A stretch of DNA of 64,000 nt from Gemmatimonadales bacterium (GTDB lineage Bacteria; Gemmatimonadota; Gemmatimonadetes; Gemmatimonadales; GWC2-71-9). The stretch lies in the NCBI GenBank assembly GCA_036265815.1, contig DATAOI010000052.1, positions 239,260 to 303,259 on the forward strand, written 5' to 3'. Positions 52,869 to 63,373 of the stretch are shown here, piece after piece. The notes under the pieces are model-generated. The model was not told where the DNA came from and did no database searches. It saw nothing but the letters and a program-made list of their open reading frames with translations. Numbering within the stretch: the stretch's first letter is position 1; each line of letters begins with the position of its first letter. Both the position numbers and the translations under genes were made by a program.

Positions 52869-54257
52869 CTATCGGGTTCCGATCATCTGCTGGAGCACGT
52901 CGTAGCGGCTCACGATCCCGATCAACTGGCCATTCTTCCGCACCAGGGCGGCCGGGCTCTCCCGGGTGAGCATGGAGCCGACCCGCTCGGTGGGCGTGCT
53001 GGCATCGACCTCGGGGAACGGCGCCTCCATGACCTCCCGCACCGGTCGGTCGAGCAGGGCAGGCTGGGAGAGGGCCCGGGTCATGAGGGATCCCTCGATC
53101 AAACCGCCCACCGACTCGCCGTTGTCCACCACCGGGATCTGGCTCACACTCCAGGTGCTCATGAGGTTGAGCGCCTGCCGCACGGCCGCGGCGGGCGCCA
53201 CGCTCACCAGCGCCGGGGCATTGGCCGGCCGGCGCTCCAGCAGCTGCTCCACCGTCACCCGGGGTGCCTCGAGCATCTGGTTCTCCTGCATCCACTCGTC
53301 GCTGAACACCTTGGAGAGGTAGCGCTCCCCGGTATCGGCCAGGATGGTCACCACCAGCGCGGCCGGGTCGTCCACCTCCCGGGCCACCTCGAGGGCCAGC
53401 CACACGTTGAGGCCCGCCGAGCCGCCGGCCAGGATCCCCTCTTCGCGGGCGAGCCTCCGCGCCATCGTAAGTGACGTTCTGTCAGGAACTTGCCGGAATT
53501 CGTCGATCCAGTCGAACCACAGCGTGGTGGGGATCTTGTCCCCGCCGATTCCTTCCACCTTATAGGGATGTCCCTCGCCCAGCACCTTGCTCTGGTGATA
53601 CTGGGTGTAGAGCGATCCGACCGGGTCTCCGGCGATGACGCGCACCTTGGGATTCTTCTCCTTGAGGTATTTGCCGGCGCCGCTGATGGTGCCGCCGGTG
53701 CCCGCCCCGGCCACGAAGTGGGTGATCTTCCCACCCGTCTGCTCCCAGATCTCGGGGCCGGTCGTCGCGTAATGGGCCTCGGGATTGATCGGGTTGTAGA
53801 ACTGGTTCGCCAGGATGGCGCCGGGAGTCTCCCGGACCAGCTGTTTGGCCTTCATTACATAGTGGTCCGGGTGATCGGGTGGAACCGCGGTCGGCGTGAT
53901 CACCACCTCCGCCCCATAGGCCTTGAGCAGCCGTACCTTCTCTTGCGACATCTTGTCCGGCATGGTGAAGATGCAGTGATAGCCTTTGAGGCTGGCAGCG
54001 ATCGCCAGCCCGACGCCGGTGTTCCCGCTGGTGCCCTCGACGATGGTTCCGCCCTGCTTGAGCTCACCCCGCCGCTCCGCATCTTCGATGATCGCGAGGC
54101 CGATCCGATCCTTGACCGATCCGCCCGGGTTGACGTATTCCGCCTTACCGTAGACCGGCGTCCTGATCCCCCCGCCGATGCGGCCCAGCCGGATGAGCGG
54201 AGTCCATCCGATCGTCTCGAGCACCGAGTCATACGGGCGGAGATGCGGGTGGCTCAT
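52869..54257 (-). CDS. cystathionine beta-synthase with CBS pair
   Basis: A 462-residue PLP enzyme. The Schiff-base Lys is in GGSVKDRIGLAI (about 48), the Ser/Asn site in EGTSGNTGVG (about 77), and phosphate-binding AGAGTGGTISG (about 180) follows. The C-terminal ~120 residues form two CBS motifs (e.g. PVREVMEAPFPEV, VRKNGQLIGIVSRYDVL), typical of CBS-type beta-synthases. It condenses Ser and homocysteine, or can make H2S. ATG overlaps the TonB-like stop by 4 nt. ddl starts directly at its end. Confidence 0.92.
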   Translation of the reverse strand: MSHPHLRPYDSVLETIGWTPLIRLGRIGGGIRTPVYGKAEYVNPGGSVKDRIGLAIIEDAERRGELKQGGTIVEGTSGNTGVGLAIAASLKGYHCIFTMPDKMSQEKVRLLKAYGAEVVITPTAVPPDHPDHYVMKAKQLVRETPGAILANQFYNPINPEAHYATTGPEIWEQTGGKITHFVAGAGTGGTISGAGKYLKEKNPKVRVIAGDPVGSLYTQYHQSKVLGEGHPYKVEGIGGDKIPTTLWFDWIDEFRQVPDRTSLTMARRLAREEGILAGGSAGLNVWLALEVAREVDDPAALVVTILADTGERYLSKVFSDEWMQENQMLEAPRVTVEQLLERRPANAPALVSVAPAAAVRQALNLMSTWSVSQIPVVDNGESVGGLIEGSLMTRALSQPALLDRPVREVMEAPFPEVDASTPTERVGSMLTRESPAALVRKNGQLIGIVSRYDVLQQMIGTR

Positions 54258-54669
54258 GGGGCCGTGCTCCGGGTCCGCGGGATGCGGAAGTGAATCGGCT
54301 GCAGGAAGGCGCCGGCGACCGGGCGGCCGTTCCGGAGCGCCGGCGAGAAGCGCAGCTTCGGCGCACCGGTCGTGGCCGCCGAATCCAGCGCGGGATATCC
54401 GCTCGACTCCGCCACTTTGGTTGATTCGGCCACGAGCGTTCCCCGTGAATCCGCGTACAGCCGGAGCACCACCCGGCCCTCGATCCCCTGCTCCCGCAGC
54501 GCCGCAGGATATTCCACCGGTGATACCGGGTTCACCGCCACCGGCGGCTGGTCCGCCGGATCGACGCTCACCGCGGCGGTCTCACCGGTGAGCCGGATCG
54601 TGCCATCATCCCGGGTGCGGCACGCGAGCCCGATCCCGAGGGCCAGCGCCGTCAGGATCACCTGGCGGC

Positions 54670-54673
<4 letters not shown>
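54254..54673 (-). CDS. TonB C-terminal-like lipoprotein
   Basis: A 139-residue lipoprotein with Cys18 in the lipobox region GIGLAC. The C-terminal ~80 residues have the TonB fold signature YPAALREQGIEGRVVLRLYADSRG, then LDSAATTGAPKLRFSPALRNGRPV and a final strand, as in TonB-family energy transducers and TonB-like periplasmic proteins. No transmembrane anchor or Pro linker is present, so it may not couple to ExbBD. It overlaps both mutS (4 nt) and cbs (4 nt). Confidence 0.85.
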
Positions 54674-57276
<2,603 letters not shown>

Positions 57277-57476
57277 GGCGGGGACAGGGTGGTTGAAGGG
57301 GAGGAGCGCGGCATGGCCAGGTGAATATAACAGCCGCCGCTGCGCCCTCACTGGGCCCGTTGGAGGCAGGAGGTTCCGCCACGATCCGCGGCCGCGGCGG
57401 GCCGCAGGGGACATCCCGGCTGCAACATAGCGGTATAGTTCAGCGAACCATCGCTCACCCCCTCTCCGAGACGCCG

Positions 57477-57893
57477 ATGCCCCAGCCTTTCCACTTCGCC
57501 TTCTTCGTCCACGATCTCGCGTCCACTCGACGATTCTACGGCGAGATCCTCGGCTGCCGCCAAGGGCGCAGCACCGACACCTGGGTGGACTTCGATTTCT
57601 TCGGCAACCAGATCTCGGCCCATACCACCGGCACCGTCACACCGACCCAGAACACCGGACAGGTCGAAGGTATCAAGGTGCCGATGCCACATTTCGGCGC
57701 CCTCCTCCAGTGGGAGGAGTTCGGCGCGCTGCAGGAGCGCATCCACGCCGCCGGCCTGCCGTTCATTCTCGAGCCGCGGATCCGCTACGCCGGACAACCC
57801 GGCGAGCAGGCCACGATGTTCCTCCTCGACCCCAGCGGAAACGCACTGGAGTTCAAGAGTTTCCGCCACCCCGAGCACGTCTTCACGGCATGA
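57477..57893 (+). CDS. VOC family protein (glyoxalase/bleomycin resistance fold)
   Basis: A 138-residue single VOC protein: FHFAFFVHDLASTRRFYGEILGCRQGR (first metal His), VDFDFFGNQ, VPMPHFGALLQWEEF, and LLDPSGNALEFKSFRHPE with the Glu ligand near residue 128. Metal-binding lactoylglutathione-lyase-like fold; the substrate is unknown. ATG 57477 gives the standard start. It overlaps the FAD oxidoreductase start by 4 nt (ATGA), so the two are coupled. Confidence 0.85.
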   Translation: MPQPFHFAFFVHDLASTRRFYGEILGCRQGRSTDTWVDFDFFGNQISAHTTGTVTPTQNTGQVEGIKVPMPHFGALLQWEEFGALQERIHAAGLPFILEPRIRYAGQPGEQATMFLLDPSGNALEFKSFRHPEHVFTA

Positions 57894-59053
57894 GCGGCAC
57901 CCCGGTCGCCGTGGTGGGCGGTGGCGTGATAGGAGCGAGTGTCGCGTATCACCTGGCCCTCCGCGGGATGCGCGACGTGGTCGTGCTGGACCGGAGCCCG
58001 GGGCCCGGCGAAGGCAGCACCGGGCGCGCCACCGGCGGATTCCGAGCGCAGTTCGGTACCGGCATCAACGTCCGGCTGTCGCTCCTCGCCCGGGAGAAGC
58101 TGCTCCGGTTCAGCCAGGAGATCGGGGTCGACCCGGGATACCTGCCGGCGGGATATCTCTGGCTCGCCACCACGGAAGCCGAGCTCGCGGAGCTCCGGGC
58201 GGGACGGCTGCTGCAGCGAGCGGAGGGGCTGCACGAGGCGGTGGAGGTCGACGCGGCGGACATCGCGCGGCTCAACCCCGCGCTCCGGCTGGACGGCGTG
58301 ATCGGAGGGACGTTCTGCCCGACCGACGGCTTCATTCAGCCGAGACGCATCCTCGAGGGATACCTGGCGGCGGCCGAGCGGTGCGGCGTCCGGATCCAGT
58401 GGGGAACCGAGGTCACCGGCTTCGTCCAGCGGGAGGATGGCCGCATCGCTGGCGTCGAGACATCGCGCGGGAGGATCGACGTCGATGCCGTGGTGAACGC
58501 CGCGGGGGCCTGGGCTGCGTCGGTTGCGGATCTGGCCGGGATCGATCTGCCGGTCGTCCCGCTCCGCCGGCAGGTCGCGGTCACCACTCCCTGCGACCTG
58601 CTGCCGGCTACGATGCCGATGACACTTTTCGCCGGGGACGGATTCCACTTGAGGGTCCGCGACGGCCGGGTGATGCTGCTGCAGCCGAGCCCTGGGGTGC
58701 CGGGCCGTCCCTTCGACACTCGCGTCGATCGGGAGTGGATCGATGCGGTCACCGAGACCGCCCACCGTCGGCTGCCGGTGCTCCGGCGGGCCGCCATCGA
58801 TCGAGCGGCGTGCTGGGCGGGCCTCTACGAGGTCTCCCCTGACAAGCATGCCATCGTGGGCGCGGCGCCGGGCTGCGGCAATCTCTTTCTGATCAACGGC
58901 TCCTCCGGACACGGCGTGATGCACGCTCCGGCCCTGGGTCAGCTGCTCGCCGAGATCATCTGCGATGGCAGGGCGTCCGCCCTGGATGTGACGGCGCTCC
59001 GACCGTCGAGGTTCGACGAGGGAGCGGCGGTGAGGGGACCGGGGATGCTCTGA
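57890..59053 (+). CDS. FAD-dependent oxidoreductase (DAO family)
   Basis: A 387-residue enzyme. The dinucleotide motif VAVVGGGVIGASVAYHLALRG lies at residues 6-26 and the second FAD contact GGFRAQFGTG near 47. NAAGAWAA (about 202) and the C-terminal NLFLINGSSGHGVMHAPALG are typical of sarcosine/glycine/D-amino-acid oxidases. It likely oxidises an amine or amino acid. It starts in an ATGA overlap with the VOC gene. Its stop is immediately followed by hairpin repeat copy 3. Confidence 0.92.
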   Translation: MSGTPVAVVGGGVIGASVAYHLALRGMRDVVVLDRSPGPGEGSTGRATGGFRAQFGTGINVRLSLLAREKLLRFSQEIGVDPGYLPAGYLWLATTEAELAELRAGRLLQRAEGLHEAVEVDAADIARLNPALRLDGVIGGTFCPTDGFIQPRRILEGYLAAAERCGVRIQWGTEVTGFVQREDGRIAGVETSRGRIDVDAVVNAAGAWAASVADLAGIDLPVVPLRRQVAVTTPCDLLPATMPMTLFAGDGFHLRVRDGRVMLLQPSPGVPGRPFDTRVDREWIDAVTETAHRRLPVLRRAAIDRAACWAGLYEVSPDKHAIVGAAPGCGNLFLINGSSGHGVMHAPALGQLLAEIICDGRASALDVTALRPSRFDEGAAVRGPGML

Positions 59054-59168
59054 GGAAGGTGGGGCAGGGTGAGGCAGGGTGGGGCAAGGTGAGGCAGGGT
59101 CACTGAACACACCGACTGGTTCAGTTGCCCTGCTCCACCCTGCCCCACCTTGCCTCACCTTGTCTCAA
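59054..59168. repeat. GC-rich hairpin repeat, copy 3
   Basis: Units GGTGGGGCAG, GGTGAGGCAG, GGTGGGGCAA, GGTGAGGCAG on the left, and the complement on the right (CCACCTTGCC-type). A 7-bp inner stem ACTGAAC/GTTCAGT lies in the centre. It fills the convergent gap between the FAD oxidoreductase stop and the TPR gene stop, and its edge supplies the latter's TGA. Confidence 0.85.
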
Positions 59169-60126
59169 CCGAATCCGTTTGCGCTGAATCGCTCGGCGCG
59201 CTGGTGTTCCGCCACTGCTCTACCTGCGATTGGAACTGGCTCGACAGCGCTGCCAGGTCCACCGTCGCGCTGTCCGAGCCTCCCTCCAGGCTCTTGACCC
59301 GCTCGAGCGCGACCGAGGCCTTGGCATAGCTGCTGTCCGCCTGCAGGGCGGCCTCATACGCCTGGCGCGCGGCTGCGGGGTGACCGGTGCGCTCCAGCGC
59401 GGTGCCGAGATTGTTCTGAAATACCGGGACGTTGCCGCGGATCTCGACCGCGCGGGCCAGCGGCGGCAGGGCCTCGTCGCTCCGTCCCTGCTGGATGTAG
59501 ATGAAGCCGAGGTTGTTCATCGCCCAGGTGTCCTTGTCGTCGATGGCGATGGCGCGCTGGTAGGCGTCGATCGCCTCGGGGATCTCGCCCAGCTCGTGGT
59601 GGACCCGACCCAGCAGGCGGAGCCCGTCGTTGGACATCGGCTCGATCGCCAGCGCCTGCTTGACCCGCTCGAGCGCCTCCTTGGGTCTCGCGGTCTCCAG
59701 CAGTACACGCGCCGAGTTGAGCAGGCTCTTCCGATGGTTGGGATCGAGCCGGAGCGCCTGGTCGAACGCCTCCAGGGAGCTCTCCTGATCGCCGGCCTTC
59801 CAGGCGGAGAGTCCGAGCATGTAGAAGCCCCAGGCGTTCTCCGGATTGTGCGCGGTGTAACCGGTGAAGAGATCGGTGGCCTCGGTGTAGTTGCCCTGCC
59901 TGAACGCCAGCTCGGCGTCGTCGTAGGACACGTTCGCCGGCGCGCGCGTGGCGGATCCGGTGGTGCTGCTCGCTTCGGGGGTCGACGACGTCGCGGACGG
60001 CGTGACGGCGCCGCTCGAGATCGTGGTCGTGGCGGTTGTCGGCTTGTCCTTCCCACCGCAGCCGGTGGCGAGCGGTGCGAGCACGGCGGCGGCGAACAGG
60101 GAGAGACGGGTGGCGTTGCGGGACAT
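59155..60126 (-). CDS. TPR lipoprotein, likely target of the adjacent sigma54 system
   Basis: A 323-residue lipoprotein with Cys23 in lipobox LATGC. A Ser/Thr-rich linker reaches about residue 65, then five or six tetratricopeptide repeats, e.g. AWGFYMLGLSAWKAGDQESS, NLGFIYIQQGRSDEAL and NNLGTALERTGHPAAA. It probably sits at the outer membrane facing the periplasm and gathers partner proteins. ATG 60126 has GGAGGAG upstream. A -24/-12 promoter and two dyad sites lie upstream, placed for sigma54 control by the next gene. Its stop comes from repeat copy 3. Confidence 0.88.
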   Translation of the reverse strand: MSRNATRLSLFAAAVLAPLATGCGGKDKPTTATTTISSGAVTPSATSSTPEASSTTGSATRAPANVSYDDAELAFRQGNYTEATDLFTGYTAHNPENAWGFYMLGLSAWKAGDQESSLEAFDQALRLDPNHRKSLLNSARVLLETARPKEALERVKQALAIEPMSNDGLRLLGRVHHELGEIPEAIDAYQRAIAIDDKDTWAMNNLGFIYIQQGRSDEALPPLARAVEIRGNVPVFQNNLGTALERTGHPAAARQAYEAALQADSSYAKASVALERVKSLEGGSDSATVDLAALSSQFQSQVEQWRNTSAPSDSAQTDSVETR

Positions 60127-60185
60127 CTGCTCCTCCTCATGGTGTGGCGCCTGGGGCGCGGTGGACTGCTGGCGCCTACCAGAAA

Positions 60186-60201
60186 GGCAAGCCGGCGGCC
60201 A
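60186..60201 (-). promoter_or_regulatory. sigma54 (-24/-12) promoter of the TPR lipoprotein gene
   Basis: On the minus strand TGGCCG-N5-TTGCC, matching the GG-N10-GC spacing of TGGCAC-N5-TTGCA. It lies about 60 bp before the TPR gene start. It is preceded by the two dyads, the usual enhancer layout. Confidence 0.6.
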
Positions 60202-60276
60202 TCCTGGAGCAGATTGGCTAAGTGATCAATTCACAAGCTGTTGACTGGAGTGCCGCGAGCCGGCGGCGGGGTGTTA

Positions 60277-60292
60277 GTGTCCTCGTGGACAC
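60277..60292. promoter_or_regulatory. dyad site 1 (GTGTCC-N4-GGACAC)
   Basis: GTGTCC TCGT GGACAC, perfect 6-bp arms. Same arms as site 2, 34 bp apart centre to centre. Likely binding site of the NtrC-type regulator encoded next to it. Confidence 0.7.
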
Positions 60293-60310
60293 GCGTGCTG
60301 GATGGTGCTT

Positions 60311-60326
60311 GTGTCCGCTAGGACAC
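60311..60326. promoter_or_regulatory. dyad site 2 (GTGTCC-N4-GGACAC)
   Basis: GTGTCC GCTA GGACAC. The TAG stop of the response-regulator gene lies inside it, so the site and the coding end are shared. Together with site 1 it forms an enhancer-like pair. Confidence 0.7.
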
Positions 60327-61691
60327 GTCCTCCGAGGGCCGCCTCACGCCGTGGCGGCGCATGATCTTGAGCAGGCTCGCGTGATCGGCCAGCCCCAGCT
60401 CCTCGGCCGTTCGGGTGATCTGCCAGCCGTTCCGCTCCAATGCCGTGATCAGGATGCGTCGCTCGGCTTCCGCCTTGAGCTCCTGGAAGGTGCCGCCGCC
60501 CGCAGGAGTGCCTCGCCCGGTCTCCGCGCTCCGCATCTCTGGCGGCACCTCCGCCGGGCCCACCACCTCACCGTCCGCGGCGATGATCATCCGCTCCACC
60601 ACGTTGCGGAGCTCGCGGACGTTGTTCCGACGCCACTCCCAGGCACTCAGGAGCTCGAGCGTCTCCGGCGCCAGGCGCTTCTTCCGAATGCCGAAGCTGC
60701 CGCAGATCGCGCTCGCCAGCTTCTGGGCGATCTCTGGCACGTCGGACAACCGGTCCCGCAGCGGCGGCACCTGCACCTGGTGGACGTTGAGCCGATAGTA
60801 GAGATCCTCCCGGAAGCTTCCCGCCGCCACCGCGGCGTCGAGATCGCGGTTGGTGGCCGCGACCACCCGGGCCTCCACCAGGACGGTGCGCGAGCCGCCG
60901 AGCCGGGTGACCCGGCGCTCTTCCAGCACCCGGAGCAGCTTGGCTTGGGAGGCGAGCGGCAGCTCTCCGATCTCGTCGAGGAACAGCGTCCCGCGCTCCG
61001 CCGCCTCGAAGGCACCCTTCCGGGTGGACGCGGCGCCGGTGAAGGCCCCGCGCTCGTGCCCGAACAGCTCACTCTCGATCAGACTCTCGGGCAGCGCCGC
61101 GCTGTTGATCGCCACGAACGGTGCGGCGGGATTGGGGCCGAGCCGGTGGAGCTCGCGGGCCACCAGCTCCTTTCCGGTGCCGCTCTCGCCCAGGATGAGC
61201 ACGGTGCTGGGCACCGGTGCCACCCGGGCCACGACCTCGCGGAGTCGCGCCATCGCGGCGCTGCTTCCCACCAGCGAGCTGCCGGCGTCGAACCGGCGCC
61301 GCAGGGCGTCGACTTCGGCACGGAGGCGTCGGCGCTCGACCGCGCCCGCGATCTCCTGCGCCACCCGCTCCATCGGCTCCGACTTGTCGATGAATCCGTA
61401 TGCGCCAAGCCGGATTGCCTGGATGCAGCGGTCGTAGTTGCCGGTCCCGGTGTACACGATGACGGGCACCTCGGAACCGCGGTGCTCCAGCACTCGCAGC
61501 ACTTCGAAGCCGTCCATGCCCGGCATCTCCAGATCGAGCAGGATGCAGTCCACCGCCTCGCCGCCGAGGCGCTCGAGCGCCTGCCGCCCGTCCCCGGCAA
61601 CGATGACCTCGTACCCCGCGATGCGCCGGAGATCGTAGGCGTACTGTTCGGCCATCGCGGGCACGTCGTCCACCACGAGAATGAGGGTCAC
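60318..61691 (-). CDS. NtrC-type sigma54-dependent response regulator
   Basis: A 457-residue regulator. Receiver about 1-120 with Asp8/Asp9 and the phospho-acceptor Asp53 (LLDLEMPGMD), and Lys in GFIDKSEP. The AAA+ domain is about 145-375 with GESGTGKE (Walker A), the sigma54-contact GAFTGA motif, and GTLFLDEIGELPLASQ (Walker B). The C-terminal Fis-type HTH reads WQITRTAEELGLADHASLLKIM. GTG 61691 overlaps the histidine kinase stop by 4 nt. Likely binds the two dyads next to its own stop and activates the TPR lipoprotein gene. Confidence 0.96.
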   Translation of the reverse strand: MTLILVVDDVPAMAEQYAYDLRRIAGYEVIVAGDGRQALERLGGEAVDCILLDLEMPGMDGFEVLRVLEHRGSEVPVIVYTGTGNYDRCIQAIRLGAYGFIDKSEPMERVAQEIAGAVERRRLRAEVDALRRRFDAGSSLVGSSAAMARLREVVARVAPVPSTVLILGESGTGKELVARELHRLGPNPAAPFVAINSAALPESLIESELFGHERGAFTGAASTRKGAFEAAERGTLFLDEIGELPLASQAKLLRVLEERRVTRLGGSRTVLVEARVVAATNRDLDAAVAAGSFREDLYYRLNVHQVQVPPLRDRLSDVPEIAQKLASAICGSFGIRKKRLAPETLELLSAWEWRRNNVRELRNVVERMIIAADGEVVGPAEVPPEMRSAETGRGTPAGGGTFQELKAEAERRILITALERNGWQITRTAEELGLADHASLLKIMRRHGVRRPSEDVS

Positions 61692-63373
61692 GAGCCGGCT
61701 CCCCCCGCCGCGGGCAGCTCGATGACGGCCCGGGTGCCGGCGCCCGGGGCGGTCTCGATCCTGAGGCGGCCGTTCAGATCGAGCACCAGGCGGCGGACGA
61801 TCGACAGACCGAGCCCGGTGCCGCCGTCCTTCGTCGTGTAGAAGTCGTCGAAGGCACGATCGAGCTCGGCCCGACTCATGCCAGGCCCATCGTCCGCCAC
61901 CGTGATCCGCACCAGCCCGCCGCCGCCGTCCGCTGTGGCGGACTCGGTGATGACGGTGACGCCGCCGAATCCTCGCCCTGCCAGGCTCTCCACCGCGTTA
62001 CCTACCAGGTTCTGCAGAACTCGCCGGAGCACGAGCTGATCGCCGGAGACGCGGGGAAGCTCGGGCTGCAGCATCATGCGGAGCGAGACCGCGCCGGGCG
62101 CGGCGATGCGCACGACTTCCTCGACCACGGCGTTCACGTCGCACGGCTCACGGGTGAGTTCGGGCGCCAGCCGGGCGTAGTTCCGAGCGAGGGTGTCGAG
62201 GTAAGAGAGGCTGCTCTCGAGCGTGCCCTCCCGCTCCTGAAACACCGCCGCGAGCGCCTCCGGCTGCTCCGTGGCGACCTGGCCCAGATGCCGGACCACA
62301 TTCCGGATCGGCACCAAGCCGTTCTTGATGTCATGGTTCACCTGGCGCGCCAGGTCGCCGGTGACCACGCGCCGCTCCGCCTCGCGCAGGCGGACAGCGC
62401 CGAGGCGGAGGCGCTCCGTCATGGTGCCGAGCACGCGGGAGAGGGTGCCGATCTCGTCATCACGCTCGGTGGCGAAGTCCTGATCGAGCCGGTCGAGGTC
62501 GATGGCGCCGGTCTTCTCGGCCAAGGCGGTGAGCGGGCGGCTGATCCGGGCCGCGAGCCAGGCCGCGCCAACCAGCGCGGCCGCGGCCGTTGCGATCAGG
62601 GTGGCGAAGAACCAGGCGTCGACCCCTCGCCGCAGCGCGTGCAGGGTGGCGCCCGATTGGGTGACGATCAGCCGCGCAGTGTCGAGAGCGCCAGCGGCCG
62701 CGGTGAGGTCGAGGTAGGGGACCGCGAGCGCGCTCGCCACCTCCGCACCGGCTGGCGATTCCGAGCCGGGATAGGCCAGGCTCACCCTGATGTCGGGATC
62801 GCGGGAGGCGCCGGCGAGCAGCCGATCGGCCAGGGGCACACCACCGGTCAGGCTGAAGCGCTGTCCCGCGACGACGAAGGAATCGGTGCGCGCGAGGGCC
62901 ACGAGTGGCGCCTCGGGGCCCGGCACCCGGACCAGCACGGGCCCACTGCCCGCGGAGGACACCAGGCGGGGCAGCTCGGGCTCCGCCCGATCGAAGGCGT
63001 TTCGGAAATGGGCGGAGCTCAGAATTCGACCGCCGCTGTCCTGGATCTGCAGCAACGAAAGGCCGGACGCATTCGCTGTCGCGGCTGCGTAGTCGAGCAG
63101 ATATCGGCGGGCGCTCGGCTCGTGCTGCACGGTGGCCAGACGGAAGCGGTTGTCCTCGGACAGGGCAGTGCCGAGGGCGCTCAGGCGGCGAGCCACGTTG
63201 TCGCCCTCCCGGCTCAGGTCGGCGCGCAGGCCGGCGACGGTGGCGCCCACCCGCGCGCGGTACTCGTCGCCTAGCCTCCGCTCCATCTCCCGCCGGAAGC
63301 CGATGGCGAGCGCCGCCAGCGGTACCAGGACCGACAGCGTGACCGCGAGATAGAGCCGCGCCCGAAAGCTCAT
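61688..63373 (-). CDS. sensor histidine kinase (NtrB/NtrY-like)
   Basis: A 561-residue kinase. First span about 8-25, a periplasmic sensor of about 240 residues, second span about 268-290, HAMP (about 292-345). The phospho-acceptor is His347 in NHDIKNG. The ATPase domain has N-box NLVGNAVESL, DDGPGM and GGTGLGLSIV. ATG 63373 overlaps the upstream gene stop by 4 nt, and its stop overlaps the regulator start, so the three are coupled. It likely phosphorylates the adjacent NtrC-type regulator. Confidence 0.93.
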   Translation of the reverse strand: MSFRARLYLAVTLSVLVPLAALAIGFRREMERRLGDEYRARVGATVAGLRADLSREGDNVARRLSALGTALSEDNRFRLATVQHEPSARRYLLDYAAATANASGLSLLQIQDSGGRILSSAHFRNAFDRAEPELPRLVSSAGSGPVLVRVPGPEAPLVALARTDSFVVAGQRFSLTGGVPLADRLLAGASRDPDIRVSLAYPGSESPAGAEVASALAVPYLDLTAAAGALDTARLIVTQSGATLHALRRGVDAWFFATLIATAAAALVGAAWLAARISRPLTALAEKTGAIDLDRLDQDFATERDDEIGTLSRVLGTMTERLRLGAVRLREAERRVVTGDLARQVNHDIKNGLVPIRNVVRHLGQVATEQPEALAAVFQEREGTLESSLSYLDTLARNYARLAPELTREPCDVNAVVEEVVRIAAPGAVSLRMMLQPELPRVSGDQLVLRRVLQNLVGNAVESLAGRGFGGVTVITESATADGGGGLVRITVADDGPGMSRAELDRAFDDFYTTKDGGTGLGLSIVRRLVLDLNGRLRIETAPGAGTRAVIELPAAGGAGS

